DNA of 64,000 nucleotides, taken from positions 2,656,407-2,720,406 of the forward strand of contig JAYGXS010000003.1 of NCBI GenBank assembly GCA_036362985.1. The letters run 5' to 3'. Positions 33,335 through 44,589 of the stretch are shown here, piece after piece. Every line of letters starts with the position of its first letter. Within the stretch, counting starts at the first letter, position 1. Both the position numbers and the translations under genes were made by a program. The notes under the pieces were generated by a model, which saw nothing but the letters and a program-made list of their open reading frames with translations, had not been told where the DNA came from and searched no databases. Source of the DNA: Ligula intestinalis. Taxonomy: Eukaryota > Platyhelminthes > Cestoda > Diphyllobothriidea > Diphyllobothriidae.

Positions 33335-34190
33335 GTTCAGAAATGCCGAAGTTACTGAACAGGCAGAATTTCTGCAAGTCCTTTCGAAACGCTCCAGTCT
33401 GCAGTCATTAATTTATGGTGCACACTATGGGTGCTTTCAACACTAAAAGCCGGTGCGTTTCATCTGCTTGATAATGTGTCCCGAAGCTTTACTTATCTCG
33501 TCATGTTTAATTCTGTATAAAACGCCTGGTGGGATCATTTTACCTTGTATTTTCGTATACCAGTGTTTGTTTTATCTTGCTATATCCAAAGAGAGATAAA
33601 AAGTGTAGCAGCCTTTGTTCCTTTGGATTATAAGCAAATGCACCGACTCTCCTTTGTGCATTCTAGGCAATATGAAGGGATTGGATTGTTGCCCACCTTA
33701 TGATGACATTTTTGAAATTTTCTTTCACGAACAAGATCCGATTTCACCCATTAAAACAGCGATTTCAGCAGGCTAGGCCGGATATGCACAAACTCGCCCA
33801 AACTGTGATGTGACCATTCCTTGGAAAGCTGTTATGCAGTGATCGGTACATATAAGGAAGATAGGCCGAGTCTTTGAGTACCCTATTTACAGCTTGATTC
33901 TGGCCAATGATGCATTCGTTTCACAGCCATATATTTACATTTTATCATTCATTTGTGTCTACAAAATGTTTGAACAAAAATAAATGTTGGCCAAGTCTTC
34001 TTTGAAATACGCAAGAGCAGGTGAAAACGATAGTTCAGTCAGGTCTTAAATGGCCATGTAGGAAAAGGTGATGGCCTTAACTTCTACTTTGGCAAGGTGT
34101 TTATCCAGTTTGTATGGATGACCTTGGAGATTTGTTGCTTTGGCAATCTGAAGAACATATTTTACTCCTCTAAGAATTTTACAGGCCGGA
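33335..34190. other. No gene recognised
   Basis: No supported feature. Confidence 0.4.
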
Positions 34191-34197
34191 GAGGTTC

Positions 34198-35122
34198 ATC
34201 CTCAGGAACATTGGCGAGTGAGCCAAAAAGCCTGATACCTTAACAGCAGAAAAGAAAGACGTTTTCATAAGACTGCCTTTCTCGGGCGTTGCAGCAAGCG
34301 AGCTGGTCAGACGGCGTCTAAGAACCGCAATCGCTAGCGCTCTCCCCGCGGCGAACTTAAGGGTGTTCATCACGAACTCTCCCCTCCTACGATTAGGAGG
34401 AAAAGAACGACTCCCGTTGAAGGCCACATCCATGTGTATTTACTCTTTCACTTGCTCCTGTGGAGCAAGATACATAGGCCGAGCAACGAGGCGCCTGGAT
34501 AAGAGGGTACGTGAGCATATACCGGCCTGGTTAAATAAAGGTAAAACTAGATCGATTTCGAGTTCTATTCTCGCACATCTCGTCAATGTGAATCATCGAG
34601 TCGATACTAACAAAGCCTTTCAGGTCGTCTACCGGACACCAGCCAACTTTTCCAAGGGCCTACGCCAAAGGGTGCTTGCAACAGCCGAAGCAGTAGCTAT
34701 ACGGCTAGAGAATCCGGTGCTGTGTTGTCAGAAGAAACTGACAGAAGCCCTTTCACTTCCGTGGCCGACCCCGATGACAGGTGATGATCGCACTTTGCCC
34801 CCACGCCCCAGTGACAGTCGTTCGCTGTGCACAAATAGCAGCAATTATCCCCCATGCATCTGCCCTCTGATCAACCCCACAACCTAACCCAATTTTCCCC
34901 CCCTACCCCTCCTCCCCTCCCCGGACGCACAAACCTCTAAACGCCGACCTCGCCATGCGGGCGACGCGTAAACGATGAATTGTAATTAGACTACACTATT
35001 TAACCCTGTACATCTGTACAGTTTTAATTACCTTGCAAATGTTCTGGCCTGACGATGATTTGCTACAAACATATGTTTGCCAATCTTGACTTCTCAACTT
35101 AAGAATGGGAATATTTGCAGAA
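34198..35122 (+). pseudogene. PLE-B right arm: GIY-YIG endonuclease and 3' end
   Basis: The coding part (to 34,887) mirrors the left arm: VAASELVRRRLRTAIAS, NSPLLRLGGKERLPL, IYSFTCSCGARYIGRATR, REHIPAWLNKGKTRSIS, HRVDTNKAFQVVYRTPA, RLENPVLCCQKKL. A stop lies upstream (GE followed by TGA near 34,220). The tail includes the C-rich stretch 34,890-34,925, the minimal hammerhead-like motif at 35,045-35,082 and a complete distal end (cttctcaacttaagaatggg) that is ~27-35 bp longer than the left arm. Confidence 0.75.
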
Positions 35123-35135
35123 CTTTAAGTATCAG
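35123..35135 (+). repeat. 13-bp target-site duplication, right
   Basis: ctttaagtatcag, identical to 26,867-26,879. Confidence 0.85.
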
Positions 35136-36500
35136 TTCAGGGATCCCATCCGGTCAAGGAGACTTGTCTGCTTTCATGTGATTGAGGACAGGTCTTACGT
35201 CTGCGACAGAAAAGGTAACAGTTTCAATAACGGCTGTACCTTCGCCCACTTCTACTCCCGGATTGTTGTCGGGAGATTCCATCGTAAACGCCGATCTGGA
35301 AAACTCTGACAGTTGCAATGTCGTCCCGGTCCTTCCTTTGACTGCGGGTGTATCCATAAAGCGTCTTTGGACATATTGTGGCTTGTGTTGTAAGTTGACG
35401 CTCAAAGGCAGTTCTAGAACTTCACATTTCCTTACGGCATATATTTCGTTGTGCTTTATATTTGGCAAGTGATGTTGAATCTTGAAGATGCTCGTGCTTT
35501 TTCCACAACCTTTGTTACTTTTCCATGGCCCTTTTCATCGGCTGGTTGACATAGAGAGGTCTGGCGCATGGTCTTATAACTTTCCTTGGGCAATGGACTT
35601 CAATTAAGCGCTCTACAGTCCCTTGGATATGCTGCCATAGTTCATTTGCATCGTTTTTACTGGGTAACCAGTTTTCTGTGGAAGCGGTACGTCTCATTTC
35701 TTGAAAATCGGCTTTCCAAATATTTATGTGCCTCTTTATTTGCAATTTTGGAGACAGTAGATAACACACGTATGTATAAGCAACGTGGTCGCTTAACCCA
35801 CGTGGCGATTGTGAGTTCAGTTCCCTCATGATCCCCCCTTCGTTAATAAAAACGAGATCTAGACAGTTTAGTCGCTGGTTTTCTCGCAGTCGAGTTGTGA
35901 AGTCTATGTTTTCAATGAGATATTCGTCCAAGGAAAACTGAAGTAGTTGATAATTGAACGGTGCTGCTGTGGCCTTTATTCCAGGCCTCATCCAATCGAT
36001 GCCAGGAGCGTTGAAATCACTCAGGATTAAAAGGTTCTCCTGTGTACAGATAACTGTCAGTGAACTTAGCAGTTCTACGTCATCACTTTCGCTGGAGCCG
36101 GGAGGTCGATACACAACGCATATATGGAGTGCCGAATTTGCTTATCTTAATTTTGCACGAAATTATCTCATATCGTCGTAGGGCTATGTCTGCGATTTCC
36201 CTCTGACAACAGGAAATTTAATTGGCGACATAAAGTGTCACTCCTCCGCCCCTACGTTGAGATCTGTCGCAGCGGAGCAGTTGATAGCCTTCAATGCTGA
36301 CTTCGCTAATCCCTATTGTTTCGGTCAGCCAAGTCTCTGTCAATGCAATTATATGCGGGTTCTACTCTGATACTATTGAAGAGACTCTGACAATTGGTAG
36401 AATAGATCTAGAGGCAGCGGCCACTATTGCTTGTGGTATCTTCTAGAACTAGCCGGTTGACCTTGGTGGAGTTTTCCGCCTGACTACTTCCGGCCAAAGA
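35136..36500 (-). pseudogene. CR1/Jockey-like LINE, endonuclease and RT start
   Basis: Minus-strand APE-type endonuclease: an early IALTETWL-like block near 36,350, GGGVTLYVA near 36,240, then YRPPGSS, LILSDFNAPGIDW, LDLVFINE and SPRGLSDHVAY (36,114-35,515). RT start follows (35,468-35,154) with FRSA..ME.. and VLNHMKADKSP, where the next codon, expected Gly of the KSPGPDGIP motif, is a TGA stop. The frame then runs into the 13-bp duplication and resumes at 26,866. Several stops, so inactive. Confidence 0.85.
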
Positions 36501-36559
36501 AAATTTCGTTCAATGTGGACTATTTCTCCTCCTCTTATTTGTAGGCCAGTTTCGCCTTT

Positions 36560-37600
36560 GTTCTTGCGGTCGTTTAGATCGTTTTTTCAAAAGTCACATT
36601 TTCCTGCGTTCCTTTGGTTCATAATCTGGCTGAAAGAAAACTCCAGCATGCATGGTCTGCAGCGACGACTTTCCAGCAGAAGCTGTGCCTGCGCTTCGGT
36701 GTCCCGAATGACCTTCAATTGTCGTGGCCGAGAGTTTGAACCATTCGGCGACTAATCCTTGCCTATTCTTAATGTTTTGAGAATTTTACAGACTCAGTGC
36801 CTCTTAGCAGTGATTTAGCGTACTGCCGAACGAGACCTCGATCGTGCTCCACCTTAGCCCCAGCAACGGTAGTCGTTTATTCTGGTACACCCTCATCACC
36901 AGATGTTGCTTACGGTTGGCTCAAGCTTGGATCGTGGTCACATCGCAGTGAAGCAGAGTAGCAGCAGGGGTTTCGAAGTCCAGATCTGTGAAAGATTCTA
37001 TGGACATTTTGCTGGTAGCATATCTTCTAAGTTACCGTTAACCCTTGGGTCCAATTCAACTTTCTCTTCTTCAGAAGTCTCCTCTTGGAGTGGTTGTCTT
37101 ACTTTTTGTTCACATGGCATGCTCCAAGTTCTGTCTCGCGATAAAACTGAGGGCTTTGGTTGGTCTTTAGCAGGCCATTCTTCATCCGCCTTCTGCTGGC
37201 GTATGCGTCTGCGTTTGGCCCTGCTGGAATCGTTGTTTTTCTGGTTTATCAACCCCCACCCTTATCTGCGCATGTCTCAGACCGGTTTATCAACCACTGA
37301 CCTGTCCTCTGCATGCGCCGCATCCGGTGGTGTTATCTTATTGTGCTTTATGAGCACTGCTAGTATCTCCGCGTAAAATTCAAGGCTTCCCTCTAAACGC
37401 ATTACGCGCGTGGCTAGGTTAAGACATCCATTGCAATCTGCACGGGCAGGCTTATTTGGTTGGGTGGTATTCGGTTCTAAGACGGTTGGTGAAAGAAGAT
37501 GCGTTTTTGCATAGTGGGTGGTCTGGGATTTAGTACGCGTTATTGAAAGCGCTTCGGCAATTTCTGGGCGACCCTTGTCAAAGGTTGTAAGAGGCGGCTT
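36560..37600 (-). pseudogene. Probable LINE ORF1/5' region
   Basis: Immediately upstream of the endonuclease on the same strand. A minus-strand frame at 37,252-36,998 is rich in basic residues (SRAKRRRIRQQKADEEW) followed by an acidic stretch (EETSEEEKVELD), which would suit an RNA-binding ORF1 product. No zinc knuckle or RRM is recognised, so the assignment rests on position. A 28-bp run at 37,261-37,288 matches the PLE-A end. Confidence 0.35.
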
Positions 37601-37654
37601 ACATAAGTTAACCTGATTACACCTGTTAGAGTATATCTTAGCGACTTGGCCTTA

Positions 37655-37800
37655 AGGGTGGGAGCTGGTGGTGAAGTCAGCTGACCGTCCGGCATTATGA
37701 AAAGAGGTCCGGGGTTCACATCCAGCCGTCGACGAACACTTTTTGTAAGCTAGCAGAGATGGATCGTGCACGGTAGCGTTACCCATGCTATTGAAACTAT
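37655..37800 (+). repeat. tRNA-like fragment
   Basis: Box A-like gtggtgaagtcagctgac and box B-like ggtccggggttcacatcc with spacing near 35 bp. Could be an S1 head without body. Weak. Confidence 0.3.
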
Positions 37801-38084
37801 ATAAGAGTGCATTAATTCAAAGTCTGCAATCAACCGGCCGTGCTAATATAGATTGCGAAAAGGTTTGCTTCTGCAATTAATTTCAACAGTAAAAATGTGT
37901 AATGTGAAAGACTCAGCCTTCGTTGTAAGTTCTTTGCACTGTAGCAATCAGAGTCAGAAGCAGCGATGTTACTTTTAGGAGCGACTGAACTTCCAGACTT
38001 GTGCTGATCGTAGGGATAACTTCCAGAGCGCGGTATAATCCGCGGTCCAGTCAGATTGTGAAAGCCTTTCGTGTGACTAGACTA

Positions 38085-38310
38085 CTAAAACTCGTTGATT
38101 ATCGTTAACCTATCGCTAACGGAACTCACTTTCTCCGCTCTGGCTTAATTCGCATTCCTCGGATCCGGACAGCAGCCGCACAGCGGCTAGTAGTAGTATT
38201 GCCGGCGAAGACAACGGCGAGACTGCAATGGCCATTTCTGGCTTATTAGTCGTCATCAGCCAGCCATACCCAACCCTCTCTTCCCCTACCAACCTTGATC
38301 GACCCAATTT
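38085..38310 (-). mobile_element. SINE S1, long copy
   Basis: Shows distal end (actcgttgattatcgttaac), the cagcagccgcacagcggcta block, gccggcgaagacaacgg, gagactgcaatggccatttc and ttattagtcgtcatcagcca. Useful as a reference copy of the S1 body. The tRNA head is not evident. Confidence 0.65.
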
Positions 38311-38415
38311 GTGTTGGAACAAGGGGGAGAATCTAACAGGCAACAAGAAGACGTGTTGATTGGTTCTCATATGATTTTGTGTGACTGTGTGTACACACAG
38401 AGGGGAGGAGGGGGG

Positions 38416-38875
38416 CTACTGAATGGCGCCAATGTCCACTATCTGAGCGGCCCTGCCACGATTAGCTGAAGCGGTCCTGCCGCGCCTAGCTGAAGGGGCC
38501 CATCCGCGGCGGGACTGACTGTTGCCACGGCGACCACCACCTCGGGGCGAGGGGGAAGACCTAGCAGCGCCACCCCAAGAGGGAATCCTGCGGAGTCGCA
38601 CCGTCTTCCTGTACCACTCCTCCTCCTCCACGGTTTGCGGAACCCGAGAAGCGCTCTGCACTTCTGTCGCCGCTGGTGGTGCAACCCAGGAGCGTCTGCG
38701 GTTTGAGTCTCCTCCTTCCGACTCCTCAAATGTCCAATCCGGATTGAAGACGGGATTCCGATGGTCATCGAGCGCTGAGGTGGATTTGTTGAGACGAGAC
38801 TTTTGGAAGGCGGGTGTCAACCGGATTTTCGGGGTTTTCTTTTTCTTGCTGATGCCGTTCACTTGCATCGCCGGT
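38416..38875 (-). CDS. Putative last exon of the zinc-knuckle gene (RGG-rich C-terminus)
   Basis: A strong acceptor (tttgctctgtgcag) precedes 38,875. The open frame to the stop at 38,416 gives ~152 residues: a basic start (GISKKKKTPKIRLTP), a central FNPDWTFEESEGGDSN, an acidic EEEEWYRK, and an Arg/Gly/Ser-rich end (GGGRRGNSQSRRG) that suggests RNA binding. It is on the same strand as the upstream zinc-knuckle exons and no other gene intervenes, so I place it in that gene. The phase needed (two bases carried in) is not supplied by the exon at 42,957-43,142, so either an exon is missing between them or this belongs to another transcript. Confidence 0.5.
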
Positions 38876-39079
38876 CTGCACAGAGCAAAGATAACAGTCA
38901 AATTAGTGATTATGAGTACCCAAGTTCAAAACCACTTGCGGAGCTAACATACTATACGGTGGATGTGCTAGTTAATGAAATGTTAAATGAAAATGTACGT
39001 TTCTTGTTTAGAAGAGATTACTCATCGAGAGTTGTAATATTAACTATTCATTTTAACCAACTAGGAAGAACTCTGCAGC

Positions 39080-39300
39080 CTCGGTGGAATTAGAAATTAT
39101 GTCCTTAGTACAGTCAACGACCTAGCCAACTGAGTCACGAGGTCCCACCGGTAGCCGTGAGTTTAATCACTCCTGAGTTAAGTTATCCGCCCAGCCAAAT
39201 CCAACGCATGGAGTCCAACAATTCTGATACATTAAGCTGGCTGCCCAAACAGGATGACTCAATTAATCAATCTACAGTAGATTAACTATCTCATGCAATA
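39080..39300 (-). repeat. tRNA-like repeat S3, copy 5
   Basis: tRNA-like end at ~39,078-39,145 (box A half: rc of ccaactgagtcacgagg), with the body extending to ~39,300 (tgcccaaacaggatgactca). Its end overlaps the edge of fold-back element IR-B. Confidence 0.55.
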
Positions 39301-40272
39301 GCTGCCGGAATTCTGAAATAAGTTTTCGATTGGAAGATATTAATTGCGGATGGTTGTAATAGACATGATCATACAGCCTGATCTCAACATATTATATGCA
39401 CTTCAGGATGCCCGGTTGCAAACGAGCTTCTTTCTGACCACCAAGACAAAGCATTTACTATAAAAAGTGACTACTTAAGTAGTATGTATTTTTGTCATTA
39501 ATTTTGAATGCCTCTATAGATTCAAATATATTTTTTGAAAACCATGCACGAAAAAATTATTTATTGTACTTTTTTGGTAGCAAATTAAGCCTTCTTTAAA
39601 TTTTAGGCTTAAAGGAAGGCTATCTTTCGGTTTTGAAAAATTCTAATGATGAGCTTTTTTTTAATTGTCCGGTGTTCATTCACAGAACATCGTATCCGTC
39701 AATTTGCCAATGCTGCTTTTACTGTTTAAAGCGTGCTCCACATCTATTGGAACAATTAATGAGAACTATGTGAGATCTTCCTCAAACTGTAGGCGAAAAC
39801 GGGCTTTTTCTTAAACGGGATGTACACAGTGCGCAGTTTGTAAACCTTGAATTCGAGTGAAGCAGTCACTAGGCTTCAAAATTATTCGGAAATTTACAAA
39901 AATGTTTAAAAACGAAAGATACCATTTCTTTAAGTATAAAATTTAAATAAGGCATAATTTGCTACCAAACGAGTACAAGAAATAATATTGTATACATTTT
40001 TTCCAAACAAATATATTTGAATCTATAAGGGCAGTCGAAATTAATGACAAAAAGGCATACTATTTGAGTAGTCAATTTTTATTGCGCATGGTTTGTCTTG
40101 ATGGTCAGAAAGAAGCCCGTTAAAAAGCCAGCATTTTGAGGTATCCAAAATATTTCGTGATTAGGCTGTACAATAGTCTCCATTACAATCATCCGCAATT
40201 AATATGTTCCAATCGAAATCTTATTCCAGAATTCCGGCAGCTATTGCATGAGATAGTGAATCTACTGTAGAT
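39270..40272. repeat. Fold-back repeat IR-B, copy 1
   Basis: Arms 39,270-39,640 and 39,899-40,272 are inverted copies around a 258-bp spacer. Outer edges are atctacagtagatt / its complement. Shared internal blocks include ttggtagcaaatta, ataatttgctaccaa and aatatatttgaatctata. The arms differ by many substitutions. No coding region. Confidence 0.8.
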
Positions 40273-40759
40273 ATCTATGCAACGCAAAGATGAGGCCTCC
40301 TGGGACTCATTAAAACAATCGGCCCCATTGTGTTTTTAGTCGAGAACATTACTTCATTTGAGGACATCAGGACAAATACGGAATTATTTTTGAGTTCGAA
40401 ATCCCTAATATATTAAACAACGACTAATTTGAGCTTAGACGGCCGGTGTTTTAAATTCACAGGCTTCGTTCGCAAAAAAGGCAGTTGAAAATCCACCACC
40501 GTTAGCTGTGACGAAATTTCATGAAAGGATGGTAGCATGTGTGCTTACTCCAATTTGCATTTCGGCGACTTACGCAGACTTTGTTATAGTATTAGCTTTC
40601 CTTGACTAACACCATTTTGCTGCCGGGCCTCAAAAACTAGATACTCCTCTTTTGAATTTAAGTGAATCCAAGCTCATAATGGATCATAAACATTTCTAGT
40701 TGGGCCTCTCCAAGTCTATGAAGTAGTTTTTGCTGCTAAAACGTGTTCCGCCTACAACA

Positions 40760-41870
40760 CAGACTCCTACGAAGTCAGCTACCGTGCCAAAGGGCGCACT
40801 GGTCAGATTGCAACTCTTCGTCTTCTGCCACAGAAATATTTTCACATTTAATGATCAAACATACGAACAGATCAAAGGGACGCCGATGGGATCCCCAATT
40901 TCCAGTCTCATCTCAGAACTGGTCTTACAAGAGCTGGAAAAAGTCGCCTTCGACCAATTTGAGCCTGCATTCTGGTGCCGATACGTGGACGACACTTTCG
41001 TTATAATCGAACGGAGCAGGCTAGCAGACTTCCAAAACCTGCTTAGTGGTACCTTCCCCGACATCCAATTCACAAAGGATGAAGAGAGTGCCGGACAACT
41101 ACCGTTCCTGGATGTCCTCGTCACGTGCAGACCCAACGGGGAACTCAGCACCAGGGTTTATAGAAAGACGACTAACACAACCCACGTGTTCAGCTACCAT
41201 AGCAACCACCCAATAACGTATAAACGTGCTGTATTCGAGCACTATTTCAGAGGGTTAAGAAACACTGCAGTGAACCGGAAAGACGAGTGCAATAAATACG
41301 ACACCTTCGGGACCAACTGGCTAGGAATGGATACCCGAACAGCTTCATCCACCGCTGCGTCTGAACGCGCCCACGGGGAACAAACGGAAGGGGACCAACA
41401 ACGCTCTGGCACCCTCTACCGTACATTAAAAACTTGACAGAAGCAACCGAGCGTATTGCTGCAGAGCTCGGCGTGGGTATTGCTCATCGCCCGACAGCTA
41501 CCATACGTGCACGAGCCATGCAAATCAAAGACCCGCTGGATGTAGGTGAGCAGTCTGGCGTCACTTATAAGGTGCAATGTCACGATTGTTCTTGCCATTA
41601 TACAGAACAGACCGGGCGACGACTTAGCTTGCGAATAACGGAACACAAACGGGCAGTGCGGAAAGGCGACCCTCAGTCCCAGATCGCTACCCACATTCTT
41701 GAAGAAGTCAACGAATTCGACCACACGGATAATGGCACGAACCAGTAATAAGACGGGATGTGAACTGCTGGAGGCCTGGGTGTCAGATCCTAACTCCATA
41801 AACAGGCATGTGGATATACCACCTTGTTATTTTGCTATCCGTATTCGTGACCAGAAACCACGGACCAGTT
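40760..41870 (+). pseudogene. PLE-D: reverse transcriptase C-terminus and GIY-YIG endonuclease
   Basis: RT part (to ~41,300): IFTFNDQTYEQIKGTPMGS, intact catalytic RYVDDTFVII, FPDIQFTKDEE, LPFLDVLV, VYRKTTNTTHVF. After a frameshift between ~41,262 and 41,329 the frame continues GYPNSFIHRCV, a stop, then LPYIKNLTEATERI. The endonuclease follows at ~41,480-41,745: KDPLDVGEQSGVTYKVQC, HYTEQTGRRLSLRITEH, and after another frameshift ELLEAWVSDPNSINRHVD. The YIG motif reads YTEQT, so the nuclease is probably inactive. It lies antisense inside an intron of the zinc-knuckle gene. Confidence 0.8.
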
Positions 41871-41879
41871 CCTCTACAA

Positions 41880-41960
41880 GCATGCAGGCTAACACGCCAA
41901 GGTCATACGCCCTTGCTGGTGTGGGTTCGAATCCCGCCAAGGCCGTCGAATTTTTCACAA
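41880..41960 (+). repeat. tRNA-like fragment with box B
   Basis: gtgggttcgaatcccgcc is a strong T-arm/box B. Preceding sequence (aacacgccaaggtcatacgc) could be a degraded box A half. It immediately follows the PLE-D remnant. Confidence 0.4.
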
Positions 41961-42477
41961 TTGGGTCAGATGGAATTTTGAAATCTGCAAAAGTCCCTCA
42001 CTCTCTATATCAATTACCTTACAGCACAATCCAAAGATATTTAAGTCACGTCAGGACGCGAGAATAAGCTTTGTTTCCGTTTGATATCAAAAACTGTACT
42101 TGCTAAAAAGGACTGCTTCAGCAGCGTGTATTTTTTCCCACAGGTTGTCACTGTCCTTACATATTCCACTAGTTCGCAGAAAATATGGATTAAAATAATT
42201 GTTGCTTATACATATTTGGTGGAAAATTATGCTTTCTTCAAATTTGTATTGAAAGAATTAACGATGACAATTTTAAGACTGCGAAGTAGCCATTCGTTAA
42301 GCACTGGCTTTCGGTTTATTAATGGCGCTTGTTACGTAAATTGAATGGTCCATATTAACTGCAAAATTCTACGACTTCTATATCACCACTTATAGATAGC
42401 GTATATAAAGGTAAGATTGTCCGTACAGGAAAAAATGTACAGCCTGTACTTTTGAAATCGATAACGAAAAGCATGAA

Positions 42478-42735
42478 GAGTTTAAATTTTTCAATCAAAA
42501 GATGCCTTTCCTTGAAGTAGAAGATTTGAAGAAGGGGTAATTTGCTACCAACTGACTACATAAAAACATACTTTAGTGCATACATTCTATAAAATATATT
42601 TGAATTTATAAGAGGAAGAAGAATTACGAAAAAAGTATTCTACTTGAAGAGTGTAATTTTTAGAGGCACCCGGAAAGGAAACTGTGCAAAACCCAGCATC
42701 CTGACGCAACTGAGATATCTTGAGACATCTCTATT
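42478..42735 (+). repeat. Solo arm of fold-back repeat IR-B
   Basis: Matches the right arm at 39,899-40,160 (taatttgctaccaa, aatatatttgaatttataag). The opposite arm is absent. Confidence 0.6.
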
Positions 42736-42956
42736 AAGACCTCGAACAGACCAACCGGGCCTCTACTGGATATGTGCCCTTACTCTGAATCAATGAAACG
42801 TTTATCGAGATCGGCTACATCCGACATGAACACATCAATACCAAGTAAGTCGAGCAGCGTGGAATCGGGCAATTTTATGGCGGAATGGCTATTGACTCAG
42901 TCGGCTACAAAATTGTATATTTGTGCCAAACGATAAAACAACTTGCATGCGAGTAC

Positions 42957-43142
42957 TGTTCGAATTTTTGCGGGCTCTCTTCGCCGATGGACCGTTGGTG
43001 GATGCAAAGGGGACGAAGGAGGTGGCGCTGAAAGGGGGGGAGGTGATCGGGTTCCGAGAAGAGGTCTCTACAAAGTGGTTCATTGTACGTACTCCTCGAG
43101 CAGACGAGGCACCACGGCCACTACTATTGGAGACAGAAGTGT
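42957..43142 (-). CDS. Exon of the zinc-knuckle gene (probable)
   Basis: A strong acceptor (cactttttcttgtag) ends at 43,143. The first two bases complete the codon left open by the exon ending at 46,443 (G plus AC gives Asp), and the frame is then open: DTSVSNSSGRGASSARG, NHFVETSSRNPITSPPFS, and a possible nuclear localisation motif SAKRARKNS. The 3' boundary is uncertain: a donor at 42,956 (aaca then gtactc) is one option, and reading on to the stop at 42,889 as a terminal exon is another. Confidence 0.5.
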
Positions 43143-43375
43143 CTACAAGAAAAAGTGAAGTGTCAGTAGGCGCAATTAATGAGACAGAGAAGGAAGAAAT
43201 GGGAGGAGGAGGAGGAGGATGATGTTCAAACAACACCTCGAAAAGGCGTCGCGGAAGGTAACACAAGACCCGAACTAATTTTTCGACATTTTTTCACTGC
43301 GCCATAAAATTTTAAGCAGAATCCTTAAATTTGTTCTTGGCTTACAAAATACTACTTACGCAAGCTTTCAATATT

Positions 43376-44045
43376 AAGCATCGTCCAAAATAATCCCAAG
43401 ATATCGGTCACGTCAAGATGCCAGCTTTCTAACGAGCCTTTACTGGCTGTCTGCAAAATTTAACTCGGTAAGAGTGATTCCTTATAAGTAGTATGCATTT
43501 TCCGTATTGATGTCTGAGGCCCTTGTAAATTCAAATCTATCTTATCGAAAACGTGCATAAATATTTTTTCTACTTATTCGGCAGTTAATTACGCCTTTTT
43601 TTAATTTATACGTAAAGAAAGGGCAGTTTTCAGTTTTTAAAACGTTTCTAATTAAGACAATGAAGTGTCCGCTTGTGCGGTTTGGCGATCTAAATGCAAG
43701 TGTAATAGGTCGGAATCAAAATTATTTGGGAATAGAGGGTTGTTAATCCAAACATACGCTTTCTTTAACGTTACATCTGCAAGAAGTCGCAACTTGCTGC
43801 CAAAAAGTAGCATAATTTTGTGCATTTTTTCTAGGAAATATATTTGAATATATAGAGCCAGCGAAAACGACGGAAAAAGTCCATGCTATTTAAGCAACAG
43901 AATGCCATTTGTGTATATGGTCGACAAGAAGCTCGTCCAGAAGCCGGCATCATGGCGTGAATAAAATGCCTTTAGAGCTCTGCGAACCAAAAATAAAACA
44001 TTACAGAATTTCAGCTAGCATTTCGTGAAATAGCTTATCTATTTT
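43376..44045. repeat. Fold-back repeat IR-B, copy 2
   Basis: Left arm 43,376-43,660 and right arm ~43,740-44,045, inverted and diverged. Blocks such as taagtagtatgcattttccg and aaatatatttgaatatatag match copy 1. Copy 2 is older by eye than copy 1. Confidence 0.6.
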
Positions 44046-44589
44046 AAGTCTGGTCGACAGTTAGTATTGAAAGCCACCAATTAAACCTTTAACTTCCAAA
44101 AAGGCGACTAACGTTAAAAAATAATACAGTCCGGTTAATTTCACGTAAAGCTAGAAATAAGGTCGTAAGTTGAAGTTCTTCAACTGGTTTTTTTATGATA
44201 ACTCATAGATTCACTGGTAGATAACAGCAGAAACTACGTCTTCAGATAATACATTTTTTAAAAACGATTTTAGCTCGATAAGTAATGAAAATATAGCCCT
44301 TGGTAGGAGACTTAAACAACAAATTTTGGGGATCCAGAAAGTAGGCGATGTCAGTGCTGTTAGTGGGCACAACATTGTACCGATCGATTAGAAAATTCAG
44401 ACAAGACACGGTTGGACATAGAAATGGGTAACCTCGCAGTACAGACGGCCGTGCAGTTAATTCCAGGGAGAGTAACTATTCCTGCGTTCTAGTCCTCACC
44501 TCCCACTCCTTTGGAGGCAAGCCTAGTCACGTCTAATAGAAGGTGTACCTATTATGATTCACAACCTACTCCTACTCATGGGAATTCAG

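Noticed and set aside
38522..38947. 141-codon plus-strand frame
   Set aside because: It lies opposite the RGG-rich minus-strand exon, which has the better acceptor and protein-like composition. The plus frame is a complement artefact.
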